Below, in pieces: positions 35,100 to 44,358 of a stretch of 64,000 bases of DNA. The notes under the pieces were generated by a model. The model was not told where the DNA came from and searched no databases. It saw only the letters and a list, made by a program, of their open reading frames with translations. Positions within the stretch are counted from its first letter, which is position 1; each line of letters begins with the position of its first letter. The DNA lies in contig JAGFCA010000017.1 in the NCBI GenBank assembly GCA_022394755.1, positions 27,079-91,078 of the forward strand, in the 5' to 3' direction. The position numbers and the translations under genes were made by a program. This stretch comes from Candidatus Poribacteria bacterium (GTDB lineage Bacteria > Poribacteria > WGA-4E > WGA-3G).

Positions 35100-35681
35100 C
35101 TATATTTCATTGTTTTCCATTAATGGTCTTAACAGAGTCTGTAATTTTTTCATTGCACGGTGTAAATGAATTTTAACTGTTCCTTCTGCCATCCCTAAAG
35201 TTTCTGCTACTTCTCTAATCGGTAATCCTTCATATCGAGTTAGCATGAATACTTCTTTTTGCTTTGATGATAGTTCGTCCACTGCTTCTCGAATAATCCG
35301 TCCGCGTTCCATATCCTCTATTTGCTTTTCCGGATTACTTGATAGATCATTTGCAACCACCCTTGTTTCTAATACATCTTCATCTTCCAACACATAAACA
35401 GGATGTCTAGTTTTAGTCCTATGATAATCAATTGATAGATTAGATGCAATGGTATATAACCAAGTTGAAAACTTCGCTTTAGGTTCCCATTTAGCTAATG
35501 CCCGAAAAGCTTTAAAAAATACTTCAAGTGTAAGTTCTTCAGCATCTTCATAATTTCTTACTGATCTAAGGAGATAGCCAAAGATTTTCCTTTCATAGCG
35601 TTTCATCAATTCATCAAATGCCCTTTGGCTCCCTGATTGGAATTGTTTAACGAGTATTTCATCATCTATTAATTTATCCAT
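35100..35681 (-). CDS. ECF-family RNA polymerase sigma factor
   Basis: About 193 residues from the ATG at 35681 (a TTG 12 bases further up is also open; neither has a clear ribosome site). Region 2 reads FDELMKRYERKIFGYLL then DAEELTLEVFFKAFRAL and FSTWLYTIASNLSIDYHR; region 4 reads LSSKQKEVFMLTRYEGLP followed by a helix-turn-helix (IREVAETLGMAEGTVKIHLH). The protein resembles SigW/RpoE types. It is cotranscribed with its anti-sigma factor and a TPR protein. The regulon is unknown. Confidence 0.93.
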   Translation of the reverse strand: MDKLIDDEILVKQFQSGSQRAFDELMKRYERKIFGYLLRSVRNYEDAEELTLEVFFKAFRALAKWEPKAKFSTWLYTIASNLSIDYHRTKTRHPVYVLEDEDVLETRVVANDLSSNPEKQIEDMERGRIIREAVDELSSKQKEVFMLTRYEGLPIREVAETLGMAEGTVKIHLHRAMKKLQTLLRPLMENNEI

Positions 35682-35984
35682 AATATTTGCCAAACTTTCG
35701 TTTATTATTCCATCATCATATTTGTTTAACGGAGCATTGAATAATTAAGTTTACAGAATTAAATTTTCTATCAGTAATTTAATATAGTCAATACATTCAA
35801 TTTAAGCAATCGGAACTTTGAAACCCTATAATAAGTGCTTAATAGATAATTGTCATTCAAGGTGTATCCATAAATTACTACATAGAAAGTAGGTATTATA
35901 TAGTACCATATTAGGAATTGTGTGGAAATATATTAGTAGTTTGGATAAAATGAAGGTAGATGATTCTAAATCGGAGGTATTAAG

Positions 35985-37016
35985 GTGGCAACTACACATA
36001 CCAATTCTCAAGGAACACCGTTAGTAATTCCTGCATCCGAAACCGCAGAAAATATGGTGAAGGTAGCAGTGAATTTCCTTGATGGACTATCACCAGAATT
36101 ACGAGAGAAAGCGAGTGAACCGTTTGACGGTAATGAGAGATTTCGGTGGCACTATATCCCTATTGAAATGTGGGAACGTCAGGGTGTATCATTACAAATG
36201 TTGAATGATAAACAGAGGGAATTAGCATTTGCTCTCATGGCAAGCGGTTTGAGTGCCAAAGGATATGAAAAAGCTAAGGCTATAATCAATTTGGAAACTA
36301 CTCTTGGGGAAATAGAAAAAGCATCAGGAGAAGGGAAACTTGAACGTAATCCTGAATACTATTTCTTTACAATATTTGGTGATCCATCTGGAAATGGTGC
36401 ATGGGGATGGCGTACAGAAGGTCATCATATTTCATTGAATTTTACAATTGTTAATCGGGAGCTTATTTCACCTAATCCATTTTTCTTTGGGTCTAATCCT
36501 GCTGAAGTCTTGCAAGGTGAGAAAAAAGGGGTACGCGTTCTCTCAGCAGAAGAAGATCTTGGACGTCAACTTCTCATTAGTCTAAATGCAGATCAAAAGG
36601 CTAATGCAGTAATAGAATCAGAGGCACCAGCAGATATACTTACGCGCAATGCTCCAAAAGTAGAGTTTGATGCTGTCGAGGGCTTAGCAGTCGAAGGAAT
36701 GCAAACTCAACAACGTGAACTTTTGATGCAACTTGTTCATGTATATATAGATAGACTTCCAGATGAGATGGCAGAGATTGAACGGCAGAAACTACGTGAA
36801 GGTAGTTTTAACGATATACATTTTGCATGGGCAGGCGGCGAAGAAAGAAGGATGCCGCACTACTATCGCTTACACAGTCCGTTTTTCTTCGTAGAATATG
36901 ATAATACTCAGAATGATGCCAATCATATACATTCAGTTTGGAGACATATTGAAGATGACTTTGGGGGTGATCTTCTAAGATTACATTACAATAAATCTAA
37001 ACATCATGACCATTAA
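35985..37016 (+). CDS. DUF3500-family protein
   Basis: 343 residues, no signal peptide. The pattern ENMVKVAVNFLDGLSPELRE at the start, FRWHYIPIEMWERQGVSL, then GWRTEGHHISLNFTIVN in the middle and a C-terminus with FAWAGGEERRMPHYYRLHSP matches the DUF3500 family, for which I know no established activity. Conserved histidines and aspartates (EGHHIS, HIHSVWRH) suggest a metal-dependent enzyme, but that is inference. The start is a GTG with an excellent GGAGGT site 7 bases upstream. A strong terminator follows. Confidence 0.85.
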   Translation: MATTHTNSQGTPLVIPASETAENMVKVAVNFLDGLSPELREKASEPFDGNERFRWHYIPIEMWERQGVSLQMLNDKQRELAFALMASGLSAKGYEKAKAIINLETTLGEIEKASGEGKLERNPEYYFFTIFGDPSGNGAWGWRTEGHHISLNFTIVNRELISPNPFFFGSNPAEVLQGEKKGVRVLSAEEDLGRQLLISLNADQKANAVIESEAPADILTRNAPKVEFDAVEGLAVEGMQTQQRELLMQLVHVYIDRLPDEMAEIERQKLREGSFNDIHFAWAGGEERRMPHYYRLHSPFFFVEYDNTQNDANHIHSVWRHIEDDFGGDLLRLHYNKSKHHDH

Positions 37017-37030
37017 ATATGATTTTAAAT

Positions 37031-37059
37031 AAAAAAGCCACCATAATGGTGGCTTTTTT
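37031..37059. terminator. Bidirectional terminator between convergent genes
   Basis: A perfect 12-bp stem: AAAAAAGCCACC pairs with GGTGGCTTTTTT with an ATAAT loop. It has an A-run before and a T-run after, so it can serve both the DUF3500 gene and the convergent CBM9-like gene. Confidence 0.92.
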
Positions 37060-37083
37060 ATTTTTAATTGTGGTTTACATACC

Positions 37084-37926
37084 TTATTGTATAGATTTGA
37101 TGGTTGACCAAGTAGTGGTTAATTTATCAGCTGGTTCGACTGGTGTGGGAGTATTTGAACTAAGTACGACAAGTCCAGTCTTTTCTGGATTCTTACCATA
37201 GACAACAGCATGGGGATACCAACCGTCCCAACCTTTTTGTCCAGTTTGTCCCTCGCCTTTATCACCATCATTTACACAAATACCTAATCCAATTTCAAGA
37301 CCTGCACTGAGAGAAATTTCAAGTCCAAAATTTGCGGGTGTGAATTTGAATTCATAATAAGTCTTCTTTGCACCTTCGTCTCTGGTGATAGCAACATCCC
37401 CAGCTTCGAGTCCAGGAGCACCATTGGTTTTTTCATTCTGTAAAAGGAGATCTCCATTATCACGCAATCCAACATTATAGAGAAAGAAGGGTTGTCCACC
37501 AGCTCTGATACCACTTGGAACTACAGAAAGTTGTGCACCGTCTCCATTCCAAGCTGCACCTGCAGCGTGTTCATGTTCGTCATCAGTTACGCTTAGAGCT
37601 AAATAAACTGCATCTGGACTCCAAGCAATCATGAAACAGGTTGTGTGATCATCTGCGTCATTCCATACACCAGTTTGATATGTTTCGAAAGCTTTAACTG
37701 CACCACCATTTGCTTCAAAATCAAGTCCACAAAATGGTGTTCCATCTGTACCAGTGACAGCTTCCATAACGCCATCCCATTCATCCAGTTGTCCATCAAT
37801 CGTGATATCTAAACCAGTTACAGCGTTATAGACATCGTGAGTTTCACTTCGCCATTGTGCATCTGCTGTGTTAAGTGTAAATATAACTACAAAAATAGCA
37901 GTAAGAATAAAAGTATATTTTTTCAT
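37084..37926 (-). CDS. Secreted CBM9-like carbohydrate-binding protein
   Basis: 280 residues with a signal peptide (1 to about 23, ending DAQ). The body is one CBM9/DOMON-like beta-sandwich: LDITIDGQLDEWDGV near 48-62, DDHTTCFMIAWSPDAVYLAL in the middle, VTDDEHEHAA, and GICVNDGD near the end. CBM9-like modules bind sugar chain ends or other ligands outside the cell. It is paralogous over its full length with the next upstream gene (38072-38899). Both end in a short conserved tail TTTW..IKS after the sandwich. A GAGGT site precedes the ATG. Confidence 0.82.
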   Translation of the reverse strand: MKKYTFILTAIFVVIFTLNTADAQWRSETHDVYNAVTGLDITIDGQLDEWDGVMEAVTGTDGTPFCGLDFEANGGAVKAFETYQTGVWNDADDHTTCFMIAWSPDAVYLALSVTDDEHEHAAGAAWNGDGAQLSVVPSGIRAGGQPFFLYNVGLRDNGDLLLQNEKTNGAPGLEAGDVAITRDEGAKKTYYEFKFTPANFGLEISLSAGLEIGLGICVNDGDKGEGQTGQKGWDGWYPHAVVYGKNPEKTGLVVLSSNTPTPVEPADKLTTTWSTIKSIQ

Positions 37927-38007
37927 ATAAGATTACCTCAATACATAATTGACCTTAAGTCGTAATTATGATTAGTAGAATTGAAATTGTTTCGTAAATA
38001 TCAATTT

Positions 38008-38037
38008 ACGATACTACTTCATTAGAAGTAGTATCGT
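38008..38037. terminator. Hairpin between the two CBM9-like genes
   Basis: ACGATACTACTT pairs perfectly with AAGTAGTATCGT around a CATTAG loop. It lies 35 bases past the stop of the upstream gene. No clear T-run follows on the minus strand, so it may be an additional terminator or an RNA-stabilising stem. Confidence 0.5.
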
Positions 38038-38048
38038 GGTTAATTAGT

Positions 38049-38077
38049 AAATAAGTATAATATAAATATACTTATTT
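38049..38077 (-). terminator. AT-rich hairpin overlapping the stop of the CBM9-like gene
   Basis: AAATAAGTATA pairs with TATACTTATTT (11 bp, 7-base loop) and includes the TAA stop codon at 38072-38074. T-rich sequence follows on the minus strand, so it could act as a weak terminator. Confidence 0.45.
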
Positions 38078-38899
38078 CAGGGATTTTATATTACCCCAAG
38101 TGGTTGTGATTTTATTTAATGGATCAATAGAGAGAGTTTCATCGGAGAGAACTACCAATCCAGTTTTATCAGGATTTTTACCGTGGACAACAGAATGGGG
38201 ATACCACCCACTCCATCCTTTTTGTCCACCCTGTCCGGCGGCTTTGTCGCCATCATTAACACAGATACCAAGACCAAATTGTATACCTTCTTTAAATGGA
38301 TCTTTATATCCTAAATTATCCGGTGATATTCTGAATTCATAGTATGTTTTTTTATTACCTTCATCACGAGTAATTGCAACATCTTCATCACCAACAAGAC
38401 CTGGATTTCCACGTGTTTGTTCATTACCTAATATCAAGACTTTTCCTGCATCATCTAATCCTGCATTATAGAGTATATCTGTTCTGGCAGGTTGACGCTT
38501 CCCTGTAGGTTCAAAAGATAATTGCGCTCCATCACCGTTCCAAGCTTGTGGTGCGGCATGCTCATGTTCGTCATCAGTTATATTTAATGCAAGATAGACA
38601 TAGTCAGGAGTCCAAAGAATCATGAAACATGTTTCATGGTCATCAGCGCCCTTCCATTGTCCACCACCATGTGCTTCAAAAACACCCTGTTCATTTTTTA
38701 TACCACAAAATGTTTTACCATTAGTACCAGTAACTGCTTCCAATACACCTTCCCAATCTTTAAGATTACCATCAATAGTAATATCTGTATCTGCTTGAAG
38801 TGCATGATATTCATCATGGGTTGGATGTCGCCATTGTGCCTGAGTTGCTATAGTAGTTAGAAATAGCAATACCAAGGAAAAAATCATTGTCTTTTTCAT
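38072..38899 (-). CDS. Secreted CBM9-like carbohydrate-binding protein
   Basis: About 275 residues from the ATG at 38899, chosen because AAGGAG lies at the right distance and the signal peptide (MKKTMIFSLVLLFLTTIATQAQ) starts there; a TTG 30 bases upstream would place charged residues ahead of it. The CBM9-like sandwich shows TDITIDGNLKDWEGV, HETCFMILWTPDYVYLAL, ITDDEHEHAA and GICVNDGD. Homologous along its length to the downstream gene, so the pair arose by tandem duplication. The C-terminal tail TTTWGNIKS matches that of the paralog. Confidence 0.82.
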   Translation of the reverse strand: MKKTMIFSLVLLFLTTIATQAQWRHPTHDEYHALQADTDITIDGNLKDWEGVLEAVTGTNGKTFCGIKNEQGVFEAHGGGQWKGADDHETCFMILWTPDYVYLALNITDDEHEHAAPQAWNGDGAQLSFEPTGKRQPARTDILYNAGLDDAGKVLILGNEQTRGNPGLVGDEDVAITRDEGNKKTYYEFRISPDNLGYKDPFKEGIQFGLGICVNDGDKAAGQGGQKGWSGWYPHSVVHGKNPDKTGLVVLSDETLSIDPLNKITTTWGNIKSLK

Positions 38900-39003
38900 T
38901 TTCAATCTCCTTAAACTAATATATATCAATTATATTACAATTATGTAGATTTCCATCAAATAGTGTAACAAAGTTATATCGAATTTGTTTACAAAAAATA
39001 CTG

Positions 39004-40596
39004 TTAACGGTCTTCGAAGGATTCAGCAGTCTTGTCCCCACCTAAACAAAAGACATACCTACCACCTGCATTCATGGTACCTCCACTTGAACCAATATAT
39101 AGATTCCCATTTGCAATTACTGGTGAAGAAAGGAACTTAATTCCATTGGAAACAGAATCAGACTCATATACCCACTCCATGTCCCCATCAGAAATATCCA
39201 AAGAGAATATCTTTCCATTATATGTTGCAGCATAAACTGATTGTTCTGTTACAGCTGGTGAGGATCCTACAATACCATATAGATCTGTCTTCCAATTTAA
39301 TTCTCCATCTATAGCATTAAGATTGTATACATGTCCATCTTTTGAGCCGAATATCACTTGTTCATTTTGTACACAGATAGCTGACATAACTGCATCCCCT
39401 ACGTCATATTCCCATACTTTATCACCTGATTGCATATTTAATGCTATTATGCTTCCTTTTGGAATTGGAGCACTTTCAGAGAAATTTCCTTTACCCAGTC
39501 CAAAATAGATGATATTTTTATATGAGCTTGGACTTCCCCATACAGGATATGGGGCAGGTTTGGACCAGAGTTCTTTCCCAGTAATAGCGTCTAATGCATA
39601 GGTACGATAGTCACCGTAACCGGTACCGAAATATACTTTGCCATCTTTAACTAATGGTGACATATCCGCGTGAACAGCGGGAAAGTGCCAAATTTCTTCT
39701 CCTGACCGTTCATCTAAACAATATACACCATCCCCTCCAGCAGTAAAGTAAAGTCGTCCTTGAATAATTGTAGGCGTTGATTCAACGTGGCTTGCAGTTT
39801 TAAAACTCCAAATAGGGTCACCAGTTTCAGCATCAAGGCAACGTAGGCTACATCCTGTATCTTGGTGATATCCTTCACCAATATATACCCGTCCTGCAAC
39901 TACTGCTGGTGATGATATTATAGGAATCTCAGAATCGTGTCGCCAAATCAATTTCTTTGTATTAATATCAATACAGTATGTTGCACCACTTACAGAAAAT
40001 ATAGATCCATGTGAAGCCCCAATATATAGACGATTTCCAAATATTGCTGGTGATGATGAAAGGTCTACAGCCCTTGCTTCTTTTGATTTATAAATCCAAT
40101 TTATTTCATTTGTTAATGGACCAGGTAGATTATCTAAATGTCCAGTACGATTATCATTCCCCCTAAATGTAAACCAAGATTGAGAGTTTTTTTCTAATTC
40201 TGTTTTTGATTTCTCAGGTTTGACAGTTGTTGGTGAGGCGTCATTGTTTTTTTTGCCTATTTTAATAGTTATTGGAGGGGTATGTTCGAGGTTTTTACCT
40301 ACAAAGTGGAAAGTAAGAACTGCTAATATTAATAGAACAAAGATACTCACTATAGAACCGACCTTTCTTGTAAAAACAAAATTACGCAGTCTATAGAAAA
40401 GCATTCTTGTGGTATCACGTGCCAAAACAAGACTGGTTACCACAGCAATACCAACAAAGGCAAGAATTTGAGGTATTATGCTTAGGAGTGCAGAAAGTGG
40501 ACCAAGTAACTGAGGGATGACAGCATAAGCAGATGCTGTAAAACAGAAGAATATTGAAAATACGAAAAATGGTATAAGTCTTCTGACTCTGTTCAT
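39004..40596 (-). CDS. Membrane-anchored PQQ-type (BamB-like) beta-propeller protein
   Basis: 530 residues. Three hydrophobic segments at the N-terminus (about 6-27, 38-62 and 80-102) are followed by a charged linker and a propeller of PQQ-like repeats (about 145-525) with units such as GRVYIGEGYHQDTGCSLRCL and KGSIIALNMQSGDKVWEYD. The first blade begins WFTFRGNDNRTGHL. The repeats resemble BamB and quinoprotein-like proteins, but no cofactor site can be assigned. The propeller is probably outside the cytoplasm. The upstream gene on the same strand ends 18 bases before it, so the two are probably in one transcript. Confidence 0.8.
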   Translation of the reverse strand: MNRVRRLIPFFVFSIFFCFTASAYAVIPQLLGPLSALLSIIPQILAFVGIAVVTSLVLARDTTRMLFYRLRNFVFTRKVGSIVSIFVLLILAVLTFHFVGKNLEHTPPITIKIGKKNNDASPTTVKPEKSKTELEKNSQSWFTFRGNDNRTGHLDNLPGPLTNEINWIYKSKEARAVDLSSSPAIFGNRLYIGASHGSIFSVSGATYCIDINTKKLIWRHDSEIPIISSPAVVAGRVYIGEGYHQDTGCSLRCLDAETGDPIWSFKTASHVESTPTIIQGRLYFTAGGDGVYCLDERSGEEIWHFPAVHADMSPLVKDGKVYFGTGYGDYRTYALDAITGKELWSKPAPYPVWGSPSSYKNIIYFGLGKGNFSESAPIPKGSIIALNMQSGDKVWEYDVGDAVMSAICVQNEQVIFGSKDGHVYNLNAIDGELNWKTDLYGIVGSSPAVTEQSVYAATYNGKIFSLDISDGDMEWVYESDSVSNGIKFLSSPVIANGNLYIGSSGGTMNAGGRYVFCLGGDKTAESFEDR

Positions 40597-40614
40597 AATT
40601 ATGTCTCTGTTTTA

Positions 40615-41784
40615 CTACTTTTTTATAGAAGTCACTGCAAAATGTAATAGGTTTTCAAGCATAGGACGATTCTTTACAGCTTGTTCTCTTCTATTATTAT
40701 GTAGACTGGTTATAAGATACATTCCTTTTCCGTGTCTTAATTTAGCGACAACAATTTCTTTTCCGTTGTTTGTTGTTGCGAGTATCTCAAACCTATCATT
40801 CCAACCACTCCAAGAATCATCAAGTGCCAGTTGACCAGATTTAATACGATGTGGTGTTTTAAATAGAGATCCTGCTTTTGAAGTAGATTCAAAATCGTTT
40901 CTGCGGTCACTTTCGACACCATTTAATGAATGCGGCAACCAGCCAGTTTTACATGGATTATCATCATCACTGTCTTGTCCAGATGTAATTACAATTCCAC
41001 CCTTTTTGACAAATTCTTTTATTTTTTTCTCTTGATTGTCATTTAGTCTATACTTTCCATCCCGTCCAATAGATCTACATCCAATCCACAGGATTTCAGC
41101 ATTACTTAGATTCGGCAAATTACGATCAGTTGTTTGATGAAAAGAAATCCATTGATTATCTACTTTATTTATATCAGAAATAATAGGTATTTCTGCCTTA
41201 TAACTCTCATCATGAAAGAGGTATATCTGTAAAGCCTCATCACCAAGCATGGCATTTAGTTCTTTTTTAAATTCAGTTGTTGAATCTCTTCGTGAGACAT
41301 TATCCTTATTCAGGTATTTCTCAAAGTGTGTGAATCCCCACCATCCCCATTTTCCATTCTGTTTGGTTACTTGGGTTTGGAACCATTTACCTCTTGTATG
41401 TGCGAGACTGTCTATCCGTCTGTCATCTTTTAAATAAAAAATGATAATAGGCTCATCAACTTTTAAAAATTTACCTAGTTGTTCTCGCTGGTCTTCCTCA
41501 CCCTTATAAACATCAAACCTGATTTTTATTTCATTAAAATCATCATTACCTTTTAAATATCTATCTACAATTACAGTTGCTGTTTTTCGTCTATTATTAA
41601 CTTCTTTGATTGTGCCAAATAGAATATGATTACTCTCACCAATTATTTGCGGTACAGAATAACGTTTTTCAATATAAGCGTCAGCGAGGTTTTGGGGTAA
41701 AAATCCTACAATTAGATATATTGATAAATAAATAACAGGTAATCCGTAATAGATCTTTTTAATATTCTCAGTTATTTTTTGCAC
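40615..41784 (-). CDS. Envelope protein of unknown family with amidotransferase-like C-terminal fold
   Basis: 389 residues starting at a GTG with AGGAG seven bases upstream. One N-terminal hydrophobic helix (about 14-30) leads to an extracytoplasmic part. The first half is beta-rich (HILFGTIKEVNN, IKIRFDVYKGEEDQ). The second half has features of a class I amidotransferase-like flavodoxin fold: AEILWIGCRSIG, then KIKEFVKKGGIVITSGQD and GKGMYLITSLHNN, as in DUF4159/ThuA-like binding proteins, without an obvious catalytic cysteine triad. I do not recognise the family. It is just upstream of the PQQ-type propeller gene and may work with it. Confidence 0.6.
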   Translation of the reverse strand: MQKITENIKKIYYGLPVIYLSIYLIVGFLPQNLADAYIEKRYSVPQIIGESNHILFGTIKEVNNRRKTATVIVDRYLKGNDDFNEIKIRFDVYKGEEDQREQLGKFLKVDEPIIIFYLKDDRRIDSLAHTRGKWFQTQVTKQNGKWGWWGFTHFEKYLNKDNVSRRDSTTEFKKELNAMLGDEALQIYLFHDESYKAEIPIISDINKVDNQWISFHQTTDRNLPNLSNAEILWIGCRSIGRDGKYRLNDNQEKKIKEFVKKGGIVITSGQDSDDDNPCKTGWLPHSLNGVESDRRNDFESTSKAGSLFKTPHRIKSGQLALDDSWSGWNDRFEILATTNNGKEIVVAKLRHGKGMYLITSLHNNRREQAVKNRPMLENLLHFAVTSIKK

Positions 41785-41868
41785 AGCATGACTCCTAACA
41801 AAGATATTTATATAATCAAAAATGTATAGGTTATTATGTGATTTGAAGGCAATTAATGATTAAATTAA

Positions 41869-42189
41869 TTAGGTTAACTTTACTGCAGTCCCTGTAGCAG
41901 TAACCATTAACATTCCGTTGCTACTACCCAAGACCTGATAATCAATGTCAACACCTACAATTGCATCTGCGTTCTGTCGCGATGCAATCTGTTCCATTTC
42001 TCGGATCGCAGTCTTTCGTGCTTCAGTCAACTTACTTTCGTATGCTTCTGATCTACCACCAATCATATCGGTAATCCCAGCAAGAAAATCACGGATGATA
42101 TTTGCCCCCATAATCGTCTCACCTGTAACCAATCCTAAATATTCTGAAATTTGTCTGCCTTCGATTGAATTTGTTGTCGTTGTAATCAT
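41869..42189 (-). CDS. YbjQ/UPF0145 family protein
   Basis: 106 residues from the ATG at 42189; the longer frame to 42258 runs back into the upstream gene and is not used. The sequence shows [19 protein letters not shown] near the start and the core [21 protein letters not shown] followed by [13 protein letters not shown], typical of the YbjQ (heavy-metal-binding domain) family of oligomeric small proteins of uncertain function. Its ATG overlaps the stop of the PLP-enzyme gene by one base (TAATG), so the two are translationally coupled. Confidence 0.9.
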   Translation of the reverse strand: MITTTTNSIEGRQISEYLGLVTGETIMGANIIRDFLAGITDMIGGRSEAYESKLTEARKTAIREMEQIASRQNADAIVGVDIDYQVLGSSNGMLMVTATGTAVKLT

Positions 42190-43298
42190 TATTGAGCTTT
42201 CCCTCTTGCAGTGATATCCCAACAATATTCGACGATTTCGTTTCGTATTCCATAACACTTGTCATGTAAATTAACTGTAGTGCAACAGTGTGTTGGTAAT
42301 AATTTAATCTTTTCTCCAGGTTTTAAGTTAATACTATCATTGGATGCTTCCAATTTTCCATGTTCTTCAGATAGTCCAACCATTTCAAGATCCGAATATC
42401 CAATTGGTTGCGGATTACCGAATTCAGTTGTTAGAACTTTCATACCTGCATCCACAATTATACGTTTAGGTTGAGGTCGACTAACAATAGTTGTAAGAAG
42501 TGATAAAGAGTTTTCAAATTTCTTATCTAATCCTTCTACTCTATTGTATGTTGAATCCATAAACACATAAGATCCTGCTTGTATCTCAGTCATTTCAGGT
42601 ATACGACTTGTAATATCATATGTTCCTGTACCACCACCACTCATAATATTGACAGATATACCATTTTCTGTTAGCAGCTTCTTAGAATCAACCAGATGTT
42701 GCATGTCATTTTTTACAGCTTTTTCTCTATCATCTTTGCTTGTTCTTGCCACGATATGGCCTTCATATCCCATCAATCCTTCAAATACTAAGTTCGGACT
42801 ATCACATATATGTTTGGCTAATTCGAGTACATCGTTACCGGGTTCAACTCCGCAACGGTTCATTCCTATATTTACTTCAATAAGAATCCTGACTGTAACT
42901 CCTTTTGACTTTGCAGCATCAGAAATATCCTGTACATTCTCAGAACAATCCACAGCCACCATGATTCTTGATCGATCAGCAAGGTTAATCAGTCGTTCGA
43001 TTTTTTGCGGTCCTACTATTTGGTTAGCGATCAGAACATCTTGAATACCAAAATCCACAACAGCTTCTGCTTCACCTAATTTTGCACATGTAATCCCGAT
43101 TGCCCCTGCATCAATCTGTTTTTGAGCAATGATAGGATTTTTATGGGTTTTTAAATGTGGTCTAAGATCAGTAGAAATACCTGAAAAATAATCTGCCATA
43201 TTTTGGATATTATCATCCAAAATATCCAGATCGATTAACAAAGCTGGCGTATCCAATAAATCTCTATGCTTTCCGATAAATGATTGTGTGTCTGACAT
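42189..43298 (-). CDS. DSD1-family PLP-dependent enzyme (D-threonine aldolase / D-serine dehydratase type)
   Basis: 369 residues. An N-terminal alanine-racemase-like barrel with the PLP lysine in [10 protein letters not shown] (Lys50) and the phosphate-binding SGGGTGTYD loop, plus a C-terminal beta domain with the zinc motif [11 protein letters not shown] (His337 and Cys339), as in D-threonine aldolases and eukaryotic-type D-serine dehydratases. It breaks down a D-3-hydroxy amino acid using PLP and a metal. The exact substrate is not decidable. It lies between an FAH-family hydrolase (10-base gap) and the overlapping YbjQ gene, forming a small operon. Confidence 0.88.
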   Translation of the reverse strand: MSDTQSFIGKHRDLLDTPALLIDLDILDDNIQNMADYFSGISTDLRPHLKTHKNPIIAQKQIDAGAIGITCAKLGEAEAVVDFGIQDVLIANQIVGPQKIERLINLADRSRIMVAVDCSENVQDISDAAKSKGVTVRILIEVNIGMNRCGVEPGNDVLELAKHICDSPNLVFEGLMGYEGHIVARTSKDDREKAVKNDMQHLVDSKKLLTENGISVNIMSGGGTGTYDITSRIPEMTEIQAGSYVFMDSTYNRVEGLDKKFENSLSLLTTIVSRPQPKRIIVDAGMKVLTTEFGNPQPIGYSDLEMVGLSEEHGKLEASNDSINLKPGEKIKLLPTHCCTTVNLHDKCYGIRNEIVEYCWDITARGKAQ

Positions 43299-43308
43299 CT
43301 TGTTTCAA

Positions 43309-44262
43309 TTAAAGTTGTTTTACAGGGTTTGATAGAGTTCCAAAACCCTCAATTTCTATTTTTACAATATCTCCGTGAGCTAATGGAAGATCGTTAGGCA
43401 CAATGATACCTGTCCCGGTTGTAACCACTGTACCAAAAGGAACAGGATTATCCCGCATAAGGAACTCAGTAAGTATCTCGAATTTCCAATTAATTTGCGA
43501 AGTATTTACCTCACCTACGTATAATTCTTTATCATCCCGTAGAATAGTACATGTCATCTGTAAATTGTAGGGGTCATCTACTTCAGATGTAGTTAGAAAC
43601 ATTGGTCCAAGTGCACAACATCCAGCATATACTTTTGACTGAGGCAAGTATAATGGGTTGTCACGTTCAATATCCCATGCAGAGACATCATTGCAAAGTG
43701 TATAACCTAATATCTCTCCATCCATTCCAAGAATATAGGCAAGTTCTGGTTCTGCTGCTGTTAGTGTAGAGTCACTACGTATACCTATAAATCCGTTAGG
43801 ACCAACGCATCGAGGAGGAGTAGCTTTAAAGAATATTTCAGGTCTATCTGCATGATAGACACGACTGTAAATATCTTGTTCACTATCATCATCCCTCATA
43901 TCCGCGCTTCGTTTATATGTAACCCCACAACCCCATACTTCTGGTGAATCTATAGGGGATAATAGATAAGGCAAGTCTGCAGTCGGTATAACATCCAATT
44001 TATCTAAAGTTAAACTGTTATCATCTACAGATTCACCATCGGGTCCAGGATTGGTAGGAAACCGAATAGGAGTAGGAGTAGAGATTTGTTCCTGAATATC
44101 TGCGAGTAATACACCTAAACTAACGCGTTCTTTATTTGCAAGTTCAAGAATTTCTAAGACACCAGGAGATTCATCGCTTGTGACATCTATTACTTCATTC
44201 TCACGGGTTACAATTCCTACTCGTTTTCCTGAATTTGGTAGATGAAATTGGATTAGTTTCAT
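43309..44262 (-). CDS. Fumarylacetoacetate hydrolase family protein
   Basis: 317 residues. The C-terminal FAH domain shows its metal ligands in AAEPELAYIL (Glu-x-Glu) and NDVSAWDIE (Asp), with PEIFFKATP before them and VPFGTVVTTGTGI after. The N-terminal part (KRVGIVTRENEVIDVT) is the usual extra domain. Members cleave C-C bonds in acyl pyruvates or dehydrate sugar acids such as 2-keto-3-deoxy acids. It is first in a minus-strand operon with the DSD1-type enzyme and YbjQ, which points to catabolism of a hydroxy or keto acid. A GGAG site precedes the ATG. Confidence 0.88.
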   Translation of the reverse strand: MKLIQFHLPNSGKRVGIVTRENEVIDVTSDESPGVLEILELANKERVSLGVLLADIQEQISTPTPIRFPTNPGPDGESVDDNSLTLDKLDVIPTADLPYLLSPIDSPEVWGCGVTYKRSADMRDDDSEQDIYSRVYHADRPEIFFKATPPRCVGPNGFIGIRSDSTLTAAEPELAYILGMDGEILGYTLCNDVSAWDIERDNPLYLPQSKVYAGCCALGPMFLTTSEVDDPYNLQMTCTILRDDKELYVGEVNTSQINWKFEILTEFLMRDNPVPFGTVVTTGTGIIVPNDLPLAHGDIVKIEIEGFGTLSNPVKQL

Positions 44263-44358
44263 GTTACTCCGAACAAACCGTTATTTATACGGTATCAACA
44301 TATCTGATTAACGGTCTTTTATTTTTTCAAGATAATTCAGACATGTTTTTAAATAGAC

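Noticed and set aside
38900..38929. Ten-residue N-terminal extension of the second CBM9-like gene from a TTG
   Set aside because: It puts charged residues before the signal peptide; the ATG at 38899 has a good AAGGAG site.
42190..42258. N-terminal extension of the YbjQ gene
   Set aside because: It lies inside the upstream PLP-enzyme gene; the ATG at 42189 overlapping the TAA gives the normal family length.
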